A stretch of 64,000 nucleotides of DNA from Blastocladiella emersonii ATCC 22665 (GCA_025594325.1 JANHCV010000010.1:1364001-1428000); one strand, 5' to 3'. Positions 30,252-41,822 are shown, numbered from the stretch's first letter. The notes: generated by a model not told the origin, from the sequence alone. Numbers and translations: made by a program.

Positions 30252-32681
30252 TCACTCATCCGCGCCCTCGAGTGTCCACATCTCTTCCTCGTCCTCCTCA
30301 TCCTCCTCCTCCTCCTCATCATCATCCTCATCCGAGCTCGACGACGCGTGGACGCCAACACCACCCAGCTTGGTCCGCCCAAGCGTGAGCCGCCCGCCCC
30401 TCGCGACGCTGCTCGGGAGCCCGCCGTCGTTATCGTACACTTCATCCTCCTCCTCCTCATCCTCCTCATCATCCCCCTCGCCACGCGCCTCCGCATCCGC
30501 CGCAGCCGCCGCATCGATCTCGTCCTCGTCGTCATCCTCGTCGTCGTCGAGCTGCATCATGACCTCCTCGTCATCCTCCTCCTCCTCGTCCGCGTACACG
30601 GTATCCCACGGCTCGGCGTCGTCGAGGATCGCGCGGAGCCCCGCGGGCGCCGCGGGCATGGCGCCCGACGCCGTCAGGTCCTGCATCATCTGCTGCACCT
30701 GGCGCATCACCGAGTCCTGGCGCGCGGCCGCCGAGTCGCCGGCGCCGCCACTTGCCGCGGCAGCAGCAGCAGCCGCAGCGGCGGCAGCGGCAGAGCGCGC
30801 GTTGCGGCGCGGGCGCGTGTTGGGCGCGCCGGGCGGCGGCGGGAAGTAGCGGTCGTCGGGGATCGCGGGGAGCGCGGCGGTGGAGTCGGCGGCGGGATCG
30901 CCTGCGGCACCGTCCTCGTCGTCGCCGCCGGCCTCGCCACCTGGAACCACGGGCGCGTTCATGATCACCTCCATGAAATCCTCGGGCGGCGGGTCGTACG
31001 GCGTGCCCGCGACGAGCGCGCTGCGCTTGCGGCGCAGGCGCGCGCGGATCTTGATGATCAGGCCGCGGTAGTACCACCCGTCGATCGGCTATCGGGACAC
31101 GCGCGCGGGGTTAGTCGAGTTCGCAACGCGGAAGGTAAAAGGCAACGTACATCGCACGCGTCGCGCAGGTACTCGGTGGTCTCGACGAGCTCCTGGAGGA
31201 TCGGGTCCTTGAGGTCGCAGAACTGGAACACGGACGTGGTGTCGTTGACGTTGACGCCGTCGAAGATGTGCGACCCGTTGCGCTGGCGCGCCGTGGTCTG
31301 GCGGTTGGACATGCCGCTAGGACCCGCGCCGCGCGACTCCGTGCCGGCAGGCGCCGCACCATCCGCATTGGCGGCGAGCGGCGGGAGCGACTTGCGTTTC
31401 GCGCGGAGCCATCCGGTCTTGAAGTGGTTCCGGGTATCGAGCGACTGGTAGAACCGCGTGTCGATGCTGGCGGCCGGGTCGAACCCGAACCGGACCCACG
31501 TCATCTTCCAGGGCCCCGAGGTCAGGTAGTAGGCGACGGACGGCAGGATGCGTTTCAGGCGGCGCACGAGGACCGGGTCGGCGAGCTCGTTGATGAGGGC
31601 GAGCCGCGTCCACACGGGCCGCACCGCGAACTTGGCGCGCACCGCGTCGATCATGTCCTGGGCCACGCCCGTCAGGTGCTTCTGGATGTCCGGGCTCGGG
31701 CCCGTCGGGACCGGGTGGTGCCCCGCGACCGAGGTCACGGGGAGACCCTTTTCCTTGGACCGGTTGAGCAGGCGGACTGAGGTCGACTAGTTGCGCGAAG
31801 GTGGGTCAGTCGTCGTCGTTGGGGGCACGGATGGTGAAAGAAAGCGTACGCCGTCGGGCTGCTGGATGGCGACCTTGACGACGGCCGGGTTCTGCTTGTA
31901 GTCGTACTGCAGCGGGAGCTCGATCTGCGAGAAGAGCGGCGGCGGGAACTGCATGAGGTCGGTCATGGACGTTTCGTCCTCGGACCCGAGCTTGAACTTG
32001 GCGAGCTCCTCGACTAGGGGGTTTCGGTGAGTGAGTGAGGTGGTCCGAATCGGTGCGAGTGGTTAGAGCGGGCCACGTACGGTCCATGGTCGTCATGGCG
32101 TGGCGGAGCTTGACAAGCGGGTCCTCGGGGTCGGCGTGCCACTGGTAGTCGGCGAGACCTGTCAGAGCGAACCGTCAGCGACTTACCAACGTGCGCACAT
32201 CCCGAAGCGAAGCGAACGCACTGCGGAACCGCCCCGTCTCATGAATCACACCGCGGACCTCGGCCATGTACACCCAGGGCTCGCCCGTCCCGCGCCGCCG
32301 CCGGCGAACGACACGCACGAGCAGGTTACACGTGCTGACGATCTCGCCGAACAGCGGGTGCGCGAACGGGTCCTCGGGGCGCCACCGCAGCTCGAGCGGA
32401 ACGCGGATCGGCGCGCCGCTGGCGTCGGGCCGGTCGGGCTGCAGCGACTTGGCAATGGCCAGCGGGCCGCCCAGCATCGTCAGGGCGCGGTCGTTGTTCT
32501 CGACGAAGCCAGGGAACTCGACCACGACGTACGGCGTCGACGGGATCCCGAAGTGCGGGCCCAGCGACAGGTACGGCGGTTCGGGTTTGGGCGTGGGCGG
32601 TTCGGGCTCGGGGTCCGGGGCCGGCGACGTGGCGGGCCCCGGCACCGGTGCTGGGTCGGTTTCCATTGGGTCGGTCTCCAT
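30252..32681 (-). CDS. General transcription factor IIIC subunit 5 (Tfc1/Sfc1/GTF3C5)
   Basis: Five exons: 32681-32222, 32158-32081, 32013-31850, 31786-31151 and 31088-30252; 724 aa. The Tau95 N-terminal triple barrel reads VVVEFPGFVENNDRALTMLG, LELRWRPEDPFAHPLFG and CNLLVRVVRRRRR, followed after splicing by LADYQWHADPEDPLVKLRHA. The central part has LPLQYDYKQNP, RPVWTRLALINELADP and WVRFGFDP, then GWYYRGLIIKIRARLR, the family's DNA-binding end. The C-terminus is a long Asp/Glu-rich tail. It binds the A box of tRNA genes as part of TFIIIC. The first donor (GTGCGT at 32221) is set by frame; a nearer GTAAGT breaks it. Confidence 0.88.
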
Positions 32682-32933
32682 GTGTGTTGTTGATGTCAGG
32701 CAGGGGTGAGCGTGCAGAGGGGAGAGGCGAGCGACGGTGAGAACGCGTCCCGACACCCAAGTCCCCATCTAGCGTAGCGACGGGTCACGCGGGCGCACGC
32801 CACCTCATCCACGCGAGCGTGTCTCGCGCTGCCGCCGCCACCCCTCTCGAGCTGTACCCCGCCACGAAGACATAGCGATCCACACGAAGTGGCCCCGTCC
32901 ACGCACCACGTAACTCTACGCATCAACCCGAAC
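32682..32933. promoter_or_regulatory. Shared promoter of TFIIIC5 and NOC3
   Basis: 252 bp between two divergent start codons, both of growth-related genes (Pol III transcription, 60S assembly). Only position supports shared control; no specific site was identified. Confidence 0.5.
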
Positions 32934-35920
32934 ATGGCCCCACCGAAGCGCAAGGGCGGCGCGAGCAAGCGTCCCGCCAAGGCGCCGTCGGCCGCGCAGA
33001 CCAAGGCGCAGGCCAAGAAGGCGGCCAAGAAGGGCAAGGCCCAGCACCACGCGGTGCCCGAGACCGAGGCCGACGTCGATCTGCTGAGCGACGAGGACCT
33101 CGAGTTCATCGAGCAGAACGCCCAGTTTGCGTCGCTCGTGGCTAACCTCGATGTCAAGGCGCTCACCAAGTACGTCATTTTGCGGCACGGATTGACTGAG
33201 TGGTCGCTGACCCAACCTCGCGCGTGTCTAGGAAGGAGAAGAAGGTCAAGCAGCCCGCATACGCGCGCACGACGGACGCGAACCGCATCGAGTCGTCCGA
33301 CGACGAGAGCGAGCTCGACGCGGCGCTCGAGTCGGCCGAGATCGTGGACGTGTCCGCCGACGACGATTCGGACGCCGACGGCGAGTCGCACAGCCTGTCC
33401 CGCCGCGCGCGCGCCGCCAAGGCCTCGGCCGCCGCCGCCGCTGCGCGCGACTCGGACTCGGACGACGACGAGATCCGGCAGACGATCGTCGAGGGCGAGT
33501 CGGACTCGGACGCCGGCGGCGCCTCCGGGTCGGACCTCGAATCGGACGACGACGCGAGCGACGCCGGCAGCGACGCGGGGGCGGGGCTCGACTCGGACGA
33601 AATGGACGTGGACGATATCCCGACCGACTACGAGTCGACCGACGACGAGGCCGGGCTCGACGACTCGGCGTTCCTGGCGCCGCCGCCCGCCGAGTCGCGG
33701 TACGCGGCCAAGCACCGCAAGCGCGAGACCGACGACGCCGAGGCCACCTACGAGGCCAAGCCGCGCGCCGCGCCCAAGCCCGAGAAGCCCGGCCGCCTGC
33801 CCGTCAAGCTCCAGGACGGCCGCGTCATGCGCGTCAAGGGCGAGGAGAACGAGGAGGACCTGTCGCTGAGCACCGACGACGAGGCCGAGGACGAGGAGGA
33901 GGACGAGAAGCCCGCGGCGGCCAAGCCCCAGCGCGCGGCGAGCAGGGACGCGCACGCGGACCTGGACGACGACGCGATCCACCCGCTGGAGCGGATCGGG
34001 CAGCTGTCGCAGCGGATCCTCGACAGCCCCGAGGACAACATTGCGCTGCTGACGCGGCTGCTCGAGTACGTGCAGGGCGGGCAGCGGCTCAAGCAGCTGT
34101 CGGGCCGCGGCATGGACCACCGGCAGGTGCAGAAGATTGCGCTGGCGTCGCTCGGCCAGGTGTACCTGGACATCATCCCGGGGTACCGCATCCTCGAGCT
34201 GACGGACGCGCAGAAGCAGGAGAAGGTCGGCAAGGAGGTGCGCCGCCTGCGCAACTTTGAGCAGTCGCTGCTCGTCGGGTACCAGCGGTACCTGAGCGCC
34301 CTCGACAAGCTCATCAAGAAAGTGCCGAAACGCACCGCGATCCGCGACGGCGATACCGCGTTCCTCGCCATGTCCATGCTGTGCCAGCTCCTCGTCACCC
34401 ACCCGCACTTCAACTTCCGCCTCAACATCATCAACGCGCTCGTCATGCGCCTCACGCGCCGCGAGTTTCGGGTCCCCGTCCTCGACACGCTGCGCACCGT
34501 GTTCAAGCGCGACGAGGAGGGGTCCGTGTCGTCCGAGGCGGCGCGCCTCATCGCCAAGCTCGTCAAGATGGCCGCGTACGAGGTCGACCCCGAGGTCGTG
34601 CGCGTCTTCAACCACCTGCGGCTCAAGCACGAGCTGACGCTCGAGGACCTGACCAAGAAGGGCGGCAAGGGCAGCAACGGCGGCAAGCCTGACGGCGGCA
34701 AGCTCGCCAAGCAGAAGAAGGGCAAGCGCAACAACCGCACGCAGTACGTGAACAAGAAGCAGCGCAAGAACAGCAAGCTGACCAAGGAGGTGCTCAAGGA
34801 GCTCAAGGAGGCCGAGGCGGTCGTCGACCTCGAGGACCGCAAGAAGCACCACCGCATCACACTCGAGCACGTCTTCCTGACGTACGTGCGCGTGCTCAAG
34901 ACGGCCAGCACCTCGCGTCTCGTCCCCGCGGCGCTCGAGGGGCTCGGTATCTTCGCCCACCTCATCTCGGTCGACTACTTCCAGTCGCTGTGGTCCGTGT
35001 TCAAGTCCCTCCTCGGCGACCCCGCCCTCGGCGCCGAGTCCAAACTCTCCATCATCGCCACCGCCAACCGCGTCATGTCCGGCCAGGGCGAGGTGCTGAA
35101 CCTGGACCTCGCCGACTTCTACACGTCGTGCTACCGCGTGCTCGGCGAGCTGCGCATGGTCCCGCTGCCGCACGACTCGCCGGTCCTGCGCCAGGCGCTC
35201 GACGTCCTCGAGGAGATTTTGCGCCGCAAAACGTCCCTCGCCGTCGTCGCCGGCCTGTTCGCGCGCGTCGCCTCCCTCGCCGCGTCCGTCGACGACCCCG
35301 CCGCGACCCTCGCGTGCATCTCGGTCCTCGCGGGCATCGCGTCCAAGTTTCCCGGCCTGCGCCGGCTCCTCGACCCGCCGTCCGACCGCCCGACCTCGCA
35401 GCCGCACGACCCGCACGCCGACGACCCGGTCCTCGCCAACGCCCTCGCGTCCGCGCCGTTCGAGTTCGCCCTCCTGATCGCGCACTGGCACCCGGACGTC
35501 CGCGCCGCCGCCGCGGCGGTCGCCCGCGAAATGAACCCGGCCACGGCCAAGGGACACTTCACCCGCATCCTCGGGTGGCGCGAGACCCTCGACAAGTGGG
35601 CGTGGAACCGCGGCACACGGTACGTCCCCGACTGGACGAACCCCGGCGGGAACGCTGGGCGGCGCGCGCCCGGGCAGCGGCAGCAGTACAACTACGCGGC
35701 GCGCGAAGGGTTGGCGAAACCTGGTCGCCGGCCGCGCGAGGGGGAGGAGGAGGCCCCGAAGGATGCCGCCGCCGAGGCCAAGGCTGCGGCCGTCAGCAGG
35801 GCGGCCGCCGCGCTCGTCCCGCCAAAAGCCAAGAAGCGCAAGACGCACGATTCTGCTGGTGCAGGGAAGAAGCGCGGCGGCGGGGGCGGGGGTCGCGGGC
35901 GCGGTGGCAAGCGTCGTTGA
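32934..35920 (+). CDS. NOC3: Nucleolar complex protein 3 (Noc3)
   Basis: Exons 32934-33169 and 33232-35920; 974 aa. A Lys/Ala-rich nucleolar N-terminus (KRKGGASKRPAK) and LLSDEDLEFIEQNAQF lead to a ~250-residue acidic region. The NOC3p domain is RIGQLSQRILDSPEDNIALL, LASLGQVYLDIIPGYRI, RRLRNFEQSLLVGYQRYL and LLVTHPHFNFRLNIINALV. The CBF/Mak21-like domain follows (RLVPAALEGLGIFAHLISVD, HPDVRAAAAAVAREMNPA), and a Gly/Arg/Lys tail ends it. Noc3 works with Noc2 in 60S export and has a reported role in replication licensing. The whole antisense strand is also open here, a GC-codon artefact. Confidence 0.92.
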
Positions 35921-35982
35921 GTGAGACTGACCCGAGGTTTTGGTAATAAATACACAGCTAGCTTACTCACTCATCAATGTAT

Positions 35983-38010
35983 TCAGACAATGCTCCGGTT
36001 ACGCGGCATCTTGGCCGGGTCCGTCGCGTTGCCGCCCGGCTGGTGGCGCTTCTTGGCCTTCGCCGCTGGAACAGGTGCCGCGGCAACACGCGGCGCGGCC
36101 GAGTCGACGAGCGACCGCCGCCTCGCCCGTGCCGCCATCGCGTCGCGCAACCGCCTGTAATTCCGGTCGAGCGCAAACTCGATGACACACCGGTTCTTGA
36201 TGAGCGAGATGAGCGGCCACGTCGACCGCATCCCCTTGCGCACCCAGTAGTCCATGGCGGCCGCCGTCGGGTTCGCGAACAGCGACCGGTAGTCGTCGAG
36301 CGACAGGTCGGGCGTGATGGTCACGTCGCCCGTGATCGTCGGCGGCGCGACCCACTGCGCGACGAGCGGCGGGATCAACCCGAGGTACGCCGCTTGCGCG
36401 GTCCGGTGGCGGACTTCCATGAGCACGGCTGACAAAACGCGTGCGAGGAACGAGTGCCGCTTGCGCCACCCGCGGAGCACCATGGGCGCGGCGAGGGCCC
36501 CCGCCTGCGACACGATCAGGTGGTTCACGTTGAACAGCTCGACGAGGCGGTGGTGCGGCGACGACTCGGACGACGGGTCTGGCGGCGGGACGACTGCGGG
36601 CGCCGGGACGGACGTGGTGCGGGTGGTCGAGGCAGCGGCGGGCGTCGGTGTGACGCGGCCGAGGAGCGGACTCGTACCGGCGGCGGCCGCCCCCTCGCCC
36701 GCGGTGCCCGTGCGGCGGCGCAGGGGCGGGGGCGGGGTGGCGGCGCCGTCGGCGGCAGACCACGCGACGTCGCGGTCGTTGGGCGACCACTTGGAGATGC
36801 GCCCGTCGTTGTCCTTGGCGTAGAGGTAGTTGTGCTCGTAGAGCGGGTACGTCGCGGCGGTCGAGACGCACGCGGCGGACCAGATGAGCACGTTGGGCGC
36901 GGTGAGGTAGTTGAGGACCTGCGGGGTATCGTGGGGCCGGTCGGCGGCGACGGTGATGTTGAGGATGCGGTGGGTCTTCTTGAATGCCTCCTCGAAGGTC
37001 AGGTCGCCGACGTTGCTGCGGACGCAGTTTTCGAGGACCTTGATGTTGAGCGCGTGGCCCGTCTTGAACCACCGCACGAGCTTGCGGCGCAGGTTGCCCT
37101 GGGCGCCGACCTGGTCGAACGCCGAGAGGTCGATGCCGCCGGTGCGGAAGACTACCTCGAGCTCAGCGTCCGTGTGGATGCACACGAGCGCAGCGATCAG
37201 GGCGCCCACGGCGCTCCCCGAGATCACGTTCGGCAGCATCTTCTGCTCGTGCAGCGCGCGGACCACGCCCATGTGGTACAGCCCGAACGTCGCGCCGCCC
37301 TCGAGGATCAGCGCTGAGCACCCAAACGACTGCTTGGTCTCGTGGAAAAAGTCGAGGCGCATGGGCGGCGGCAGGTCCGGGTGGTCGGTCGACGCGAGCT
37401 GGTCGAGGATGCTGACGACCTCGCGCGTGTACTCCTGGATGAGCCGCTTGGTGCCGATATACGAGGTGCAGTAGAGGCGCGGGTCCGAGATCCCGCCGAG
37501 GTTGCGCAGCAGGCCGCTGCGCAGCGAGTAGATCATGTTGATGACGTCGCCCGCGCGCCGGTCGCTGCGCAGCTTGGCGAGCCGGTAGTGGATCAGCTTG
37601 TGGTCGTAGTCGGCCGACACGGGCGACTCCTTCCACCGGTCGTTGCCCAGCACCCGGTCCAGCTGCTGCGCCGTCGCCTTCCACTCGTCGTACGACGTCG
37701 CGTGCGCCAAAGCGTCGCGCAGCGCGTCGATGTTGTACCGCGCCGAGGGGGTGGTGCGTGGCGCCACGGCGGTTGTAGTGGGCGGCGGCTGTCGCGTGCG
37801 CCGCCGCCCCGTCCCCGTCGCGGCGGCGAGCCACGCGAGGACCGTGGCGACGACGGAGGTCACGACGGCTTGCAGGTAGTGCGCGAGGCCGGCCGGGCGC
37901 GATACATTAGCATCCATTCGAGGTGCGGGTCGGTCGAACGCCTCGGGCAGCCGCGGCGGTTTCACGACCACCGAAAACGCGTCGCGCCAGCCCACGTGGC
38001 CGAGTGACAT
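35983..38010 (-). CDS. Patatin-like TAG lipase family protein (Tgl3/4/5-, SDP1-like), nucleophile Ser replaced
   Basis: Single exon, 675 aa from the first ATG (MSLGHVGWRDAF). The N-terminal DUF3336 part carries ATSYDEWKATAQQLDRVLGN, KLIHYRLAKLRSDRRAGDV, INMIYSLRSGLLRNLGGISD and YIGTKRLIQEYTREVV. The patatin core has the oxyanion loop LILEGGATFGLYHMGVVRAL. Where the family has G-S-S-x-G this protein has ISGSAVGALIAAL, with Ala267 (codon 37210-37212) at the nucleophile. The Asp region (AADGAAT) is followed by a ~70-residue disordered insert before LVELFNVNHLIVSQAG. A helix at 53-72 could anchor it to lipid droplets or ER. It may be a non-catalytic family member; a homologue comparison is needed. 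Confidence 0.85.
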   Translation of the reverse strand: MSLGHVGWRDAFSVVVKPPRLPEAFDRPAPRMDANVSRPAGLAHYLQAVVTSVVATVLAWLAAATGTGRRRTRQPPPTTTAVAPRTTPSARYNIDALRDALAHATSYDEWKATAQQLDRVLGNDRWKESPVSADYDHKLIHYRLAKLRSDRRAGDVINMIYSLRSGLLRNLGGISDPRLYCTSYIGTKRLIQEYTREVVSILDQLASTDHPDLPPPMRLDFFHETKQSFGCSALILEGGATFGLYHMGVVRALHEQKMLPNVISGSAVGALIAALVCIHTDAELEVVFRTGGIDLSAFDQVGAQGNLRRKLVRWFKTGHALNIKVLENCVRSNVGDLTFEEAFKKTHRILNITVAADRPHDTPQVLNYLTAPNVLIWSAACVSTAATYPLYEHNYLYAKDNDGRISKWSPNDRDVAWSAADGAATPPPPLRRRTGTAGEGAAAAGTSPLLGRVTPTPAAASTTRTTSVPAPAVVPPPDPSSESSPHHRLVELFNVNHLIVSQAGALAAPMVLRGWRKRHSFLARVLSAVLMEVRHRTAQAAYLGLIPPLVAQWVAPPTITGDVTITPDLSLDDYRSLFANPTAAAMDYWVRKGMRSTWPLISLIKNRCVIEFALDRNYRRLRDAMAARARRRSLVDSAAPRVAAAPVPAAKAKKRHQPGGNATDPAKMPRNRSIV

Positions 38011-38325
38011 CACTTCCCCGAGAGGGACCGGATGTTTTATCACTCCCGCCCCGGAGAATAATACGCGGGTCCGGGGTTCCTGCTCGATAATCAGGAGGGC
38101 GGGAAGGAGGAGATTCCGGGGCCCGGGGTTGGCGGGACTGACATCATCGTGGGGCCTAGCGCGGCGACGCCAAGTCGGGCCGAGTTGAGCGGCGCCCCGC
38201 CGACGCCCTCTCCCTCTCGCCGCCGATCCCTCTTCCCTCTCGAGGTGCCGGCTCTGGCCTCTTCCCCCCTACTGCAACGTATCAACGCCACGCGCCACCA
38301 CGCATCAACTCATCCGAGATCAACC
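38011..38325. promoter_or_regulatory. Shared promoter of patatin-like and DGAT2 genes
   Basis: 315 bp between divergent start codons of two neutral-lipid genes. GC-rich with one AT patch; no specific operator recognised. Confidence 0.5.
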
Positions 38326-39357
38326 ATGGGGATCCGCCTCGCCCCGCTCAACGTGCCGATGCACCGGCGCCGGCAGACGCTGGGCGTGCTGATCTGGCTC
38401 TTGCTCGTCCCGCTCTCCCTCGCCATCTTCGTCTTCTCGCTGTACTGGACGTACACGCGCGCGTTCGCGCTCGCCTACATGACGTGGGTGCTGTTCTGGG
38501 ACCGGGCCGCCGAGACGGGCGGGCGGCGGTCGACGCTGGTGCGCCGGTTACCCGTGTGGACGTGGATGCGCGACTTCTTCCCCGCGGTGCTGATCAAGGA
38601 GGCCGACCTCGACGCCGACCGCAACTACGTCTTCGGGTACCACCCGCACGGCGTCATCTCGCTCGGCGCGTGGATCAATTTCGCGACCGAGGCCAACGGG
38701 TTCTCGGGCCTGTTCCCCGGCATCCACCTGCGCCTCCTCACGCTCTCGTCCAACTTCAACCTGCCCATCTTCCGCGAGATCATCATGTGGCTGTCCATCG
38801 CCTCCGTGTCGCGCAAGTCGTGCGAGACGATCCTGGGCAAGGGCCCGGGGCACTCGGTCTGCATCGTCGTCGGCGGCGCCCAGGAGTCCCTGTACGCGCG
38901 GCCCGGCACGCTCGACCTGGTCCTGAACAAGCGTCTGGGTTTCGTCAAGGTAGCGATCCGCAACGGCGCCTCGCTCGTCCCCGTGCTCTCGATCGGTGAG
39001 AACGACGTGTTCGACCTGGTCCCGACCCGCAAGGGCACCCTCCCCTACACGCTGCAGCAGCTGTGCAAGAACAACCTCGGGTGGACCGTCCCGCTCTTCT
39101 CGGGCCGCGGCATCTTCAACTACTCGATGGGCGTCCTCCCGCACCGCCGCCGTATCGCCACCGTCGTGTGCAAGCCCGTCCACCCCGACGAGGTCATGGG
39201 CCACCCGATCAACGTCGCGGCGCTCACCCCCGAGGAGCTCGACGCGGTGACGCGTAAGGTCCACGCCGCGTACGTCGAGTCGCTCCTGGCCGCGTGGGAA
39301 AAGTACAAGGACGAGTACGCGCCAGACCGCATCAAGGAGCTCGAGCTCGTCGAGTGA
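38326..39357 (+). CDS. DGAT2: Diacylglycerol O-acyltransferase 2
   Basis: Single exon, 343 aa, the normal DGAT2 size. A membrane hairpin lies near the N-terminus (LGVLIWLLLVPLSLAIFVFS, then FALAYMTWVLFW). The active-site HPHG is at 106-109 (YVFGYHPHGVISLGAW). The family block RLGFVKVAIRNGASLVPVLS, then IGEND, is intact, as are PGHSVCIVVGGAQESL and the C-terminal VCKPVHPDEV. It makes triacylglycerol from diacylglycerol and acyl-CoA at the ER/lipid droplet. It is head-to-head with the patatin-family gene. Confidence 0.94.
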   Translation: MGIRLAPLNVPMHRRRQTLGVLIWLLLVPLSLAIFVFSLYWTYTRAFALAYMTWVLFWDRAAETGGRRSTLVRRLPVWTWMRDFFPAVLIKEADLDADRNYVFGYHPHGVISLGAWINFATEANGFSGLFPGIHLRLLTLSSNFNLPIFREIIMWLSIASVSRKSCETILGKGPGHSVCIVVGGAQESLYARPGTLDLVLNKRLGFVKVAIRNGASLVPVLSIGENDVFDLVPTRKGTLPYTLQQLCKNNLGWTVPLFSGRGIFNYSMGVLPHRRRIATVVCKPVHPDEVMGHPINVAALTPEELDAVTRKVHAAYVESLLAAWEKYKDEYAPDRIKELELVE

Positions 39358-39445
39358 TCGAAATGAAGAAGTAGCACAGCACACTTTTGCAGCATCGTAT
39401 ATACATTCTACCCCTTCCATGTCCACTACTCTACACCCGTCTAGT

Positions 39446-41822
39446 CTAGTGCTCGCCGTGCTCGCCGCCGCCGCTCCCGCCGTGCGGCATGTAGTACACC
39501 GTCTCGCCGCCGCCGTGTTGCTGATGCGCACCAGGCGCCGAAGCAAGGAGCCACTGCATCGCCGCCGCCTGCTGATGCTGCTGCTGCTGCATGAGCATCG
39601 CCGCGTACTGCTGCTGCACCGCCACCGCCGCCATCTGCCCGTGGTGGTGGTGGAACTGCTGCTGCGGCGCCCGCGGAAGCGGGACCACGGGCGACCCCCA
39701 CGCCGACGTGTGCGGGACCGGGTGCCCGTGCCCGTGGCTGTGATGGTGGTGGTGGTGAGCCCGCGGGACCGCGGGGACCGGGGCCGCGCGACGCTGGACC
39801 AGCACTGGAGCGGGCTCGACGACGATCACGCCCGAGTCGCTGCCGAGCGCCGCGGACGCGGGCACCGACCGCGCGCGTTTGTGGTGGATGTGGTGGTGGT
39901 GGTCGGGTCCGCTGGCGAGGAGCGCGGCCGCGGTCGGCGCGGAAGGGGCGGCGGAGGTCGACTTTTTACGTTTCCGTGGCGAGGAGGCGGGCGTGGTCGA
40001 GGTCTACACCCGCAAAAGTGAGTGGTTTGCGCGCGGCCATGGGTGAGCGGGAGGAGAACGTACCGATGCTTCGCCCTCGAACCCCTCGATCGCGAGCTGC
40101 CCCGCGGGCGCGGGCGACTCGGCCGCGGCGCTGCTGCTCGCCGCGCGCTTGTGGTTGTGGATACAGTCGGCGCACGACGCGACGCGGCCCTCGAGCTTGT
40201 CGCGGCGCCGCCGGTTGCAGAACCAGTCTATACACACGCGCACACGCGTCGTCAGCCACGAACCACACCCTCGTCCCGCGCCGCGAAACGTACACTCGAC
40301 CTGCACCGGCCGGAGCTCGGCCGCCTGCGCGATCTCGGTGCGCCGCGCCGAGTTGAGGTGGATGCACAGAAAGTAGTACGAGTACAGCAGCGTCGTGACG
40401 CGCGGCGCGAACGCGCCCGTCGGCGTCTGCGCCTGCCCCTGCCCCGCTGCCCCCGCCGCCGCCGCCGCAGCGGCAGCCGCAGCGAGCTGCTGCTGCGCCA
40501 GGTGCGCCGGAACCTGCCCGCCCGCCGCCTGGATCAGCGTCGCCAGCGCCGCCGGATCGATCTGGATCGTCGCCATGGTCCCCGCGCCGTCCACTGGGTA
40601 GCTGAACTGCGCGACGCCCGGCGCCAGCGGGGCGGCGGTGGTGGTGTTGGGGGAGGTGGTGCGGATCTGCGGGTTCGGGCCTAGCAGCGCCGCCGCGAGC
40701 GACGCCATCGGCACCGCGTGCAGCACCGGCTGCGCCGCGCGCGTGGCGGGCTCGAGCGGGGTCGGCGTCGAGACAGCGGCCGACGCGGCGGCAGCGGCCG
40801 CGGCGGCGGCAGCGGAGGCTTTCTTCGACTTGGCCGACGTCGTCGACGACCGGCGCCGCTTCGCCTTGGATGCTGCCGGAGCGGGCTTGGCGGCGACAGC
40901 AGGCGCGGGGACGGACTCGGCGGCGACGACGGGTTCAGCGACGGACGGCACGGGCGTGGGGTCCTCGGTGTACTTGACGAGCGCGCGCTCGCCGACCGCG
41001 GCCGCGGGCTGATGCTTCGACTGCTGCGCCTCCTCGGTGCCCCCCTGGAACAGGCAGCTGTAAGGGAGCGGCCCATCCTCGATGTACTCGTCGTGCTTGC
41101 CGCTGCCGCTCCCAAGCCGCGCGTCGTTGTCGTGGAGCACGGGCGATAGCGGGTCGACGGCCATAGGCGACGCCGCGTGGTGGTGGTGCTCGGCCGTCGC
41201 GTCGCCGTACCCGACAGCGAGGTACGCGGGCCGCGCCATCGGCGACGACGCGCCGAGCCGCAGGCCCGCGGGCGGCGACCCCGCGTACGCCGCCAGGTCG
41301 TCGTGCGGGTGAATCTGCAGCCGCGCGGGCGACAGCGCCGGGCTGCGGAACTCGCCGAACCGCGGCGACGGCGAGCGCGCACCCGCAGGCGAGTCCTGCG
41401 GCAGCAGCGTCGTCGGGTACGTGAGCGGCGACGAGGCAGGGCCGGGGCAGGGCGCGGCGGCCTCGGTCTGGTGGAAGAGCTGCGACATCGACAGCGGGTC
41501 GTGGAAGCCGGCGAAACCGGGGTCTAGCAGCAGGTCCGACGCCGACGAGGACGGGAACGGGTCGCTGTCGCTGGCCGTCCGCGGCGCCGAATGTTGCTCG
41601 GGCTGCGGCTCGACGCTCGGCGACTGCGTCGCGCGGTGGAACCCCGAGTCGGCCGTGTCGGTCGATGCCGAGCGCTGCTCGGGATCTGGAGGCGACGAAG
41701 ACCGCCAAGTCAGCGAGCGGGACCGCGTGCGGAGCTCGATTGATCGCGACAGGCGTACCGTAGCCGAGCATCGCCTGATCCGCCGCGATACACCCGGCAC
41801 CGCCGCCGTGTGAATGATCCAT
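39446..41822 (-). CDS. Divergent homeodomain transcription factor
   Basis: Exons 41822-41759, 41685-40294, 40227-40064 and 40003-39446; 725 aa. Splicing at 40294/40227 rebuilds homeodomain helix 3: SARRTEIAQAAELRPVQ, then VEYWFCNRRRRDK. The W-F-x-N-R-R recognition core and the helix 2 pattern are clear; helix 1 (TTLLYSYYFLCIHLN) is atypical. The remaining sequence is disordered: Ser/Pro-rich N-terminus, Ala runs, a KAKRRR basic patch, and His/Gln runs near the end (HHHHHHSHGHGH), typical of activation regions. A C-x2-C follows the homeodomain (SCADCIHNHKR). Targets unknown. Confidence 0.72.

Noticed and set aside
32696-35848. 1050-residue open frame antisense to NOC3
   Set aside because: Made of Arg/Val/Leu/Gly/Asp shadows of GC-rich codons; no domain, while the plus strand is clearly NOC3.
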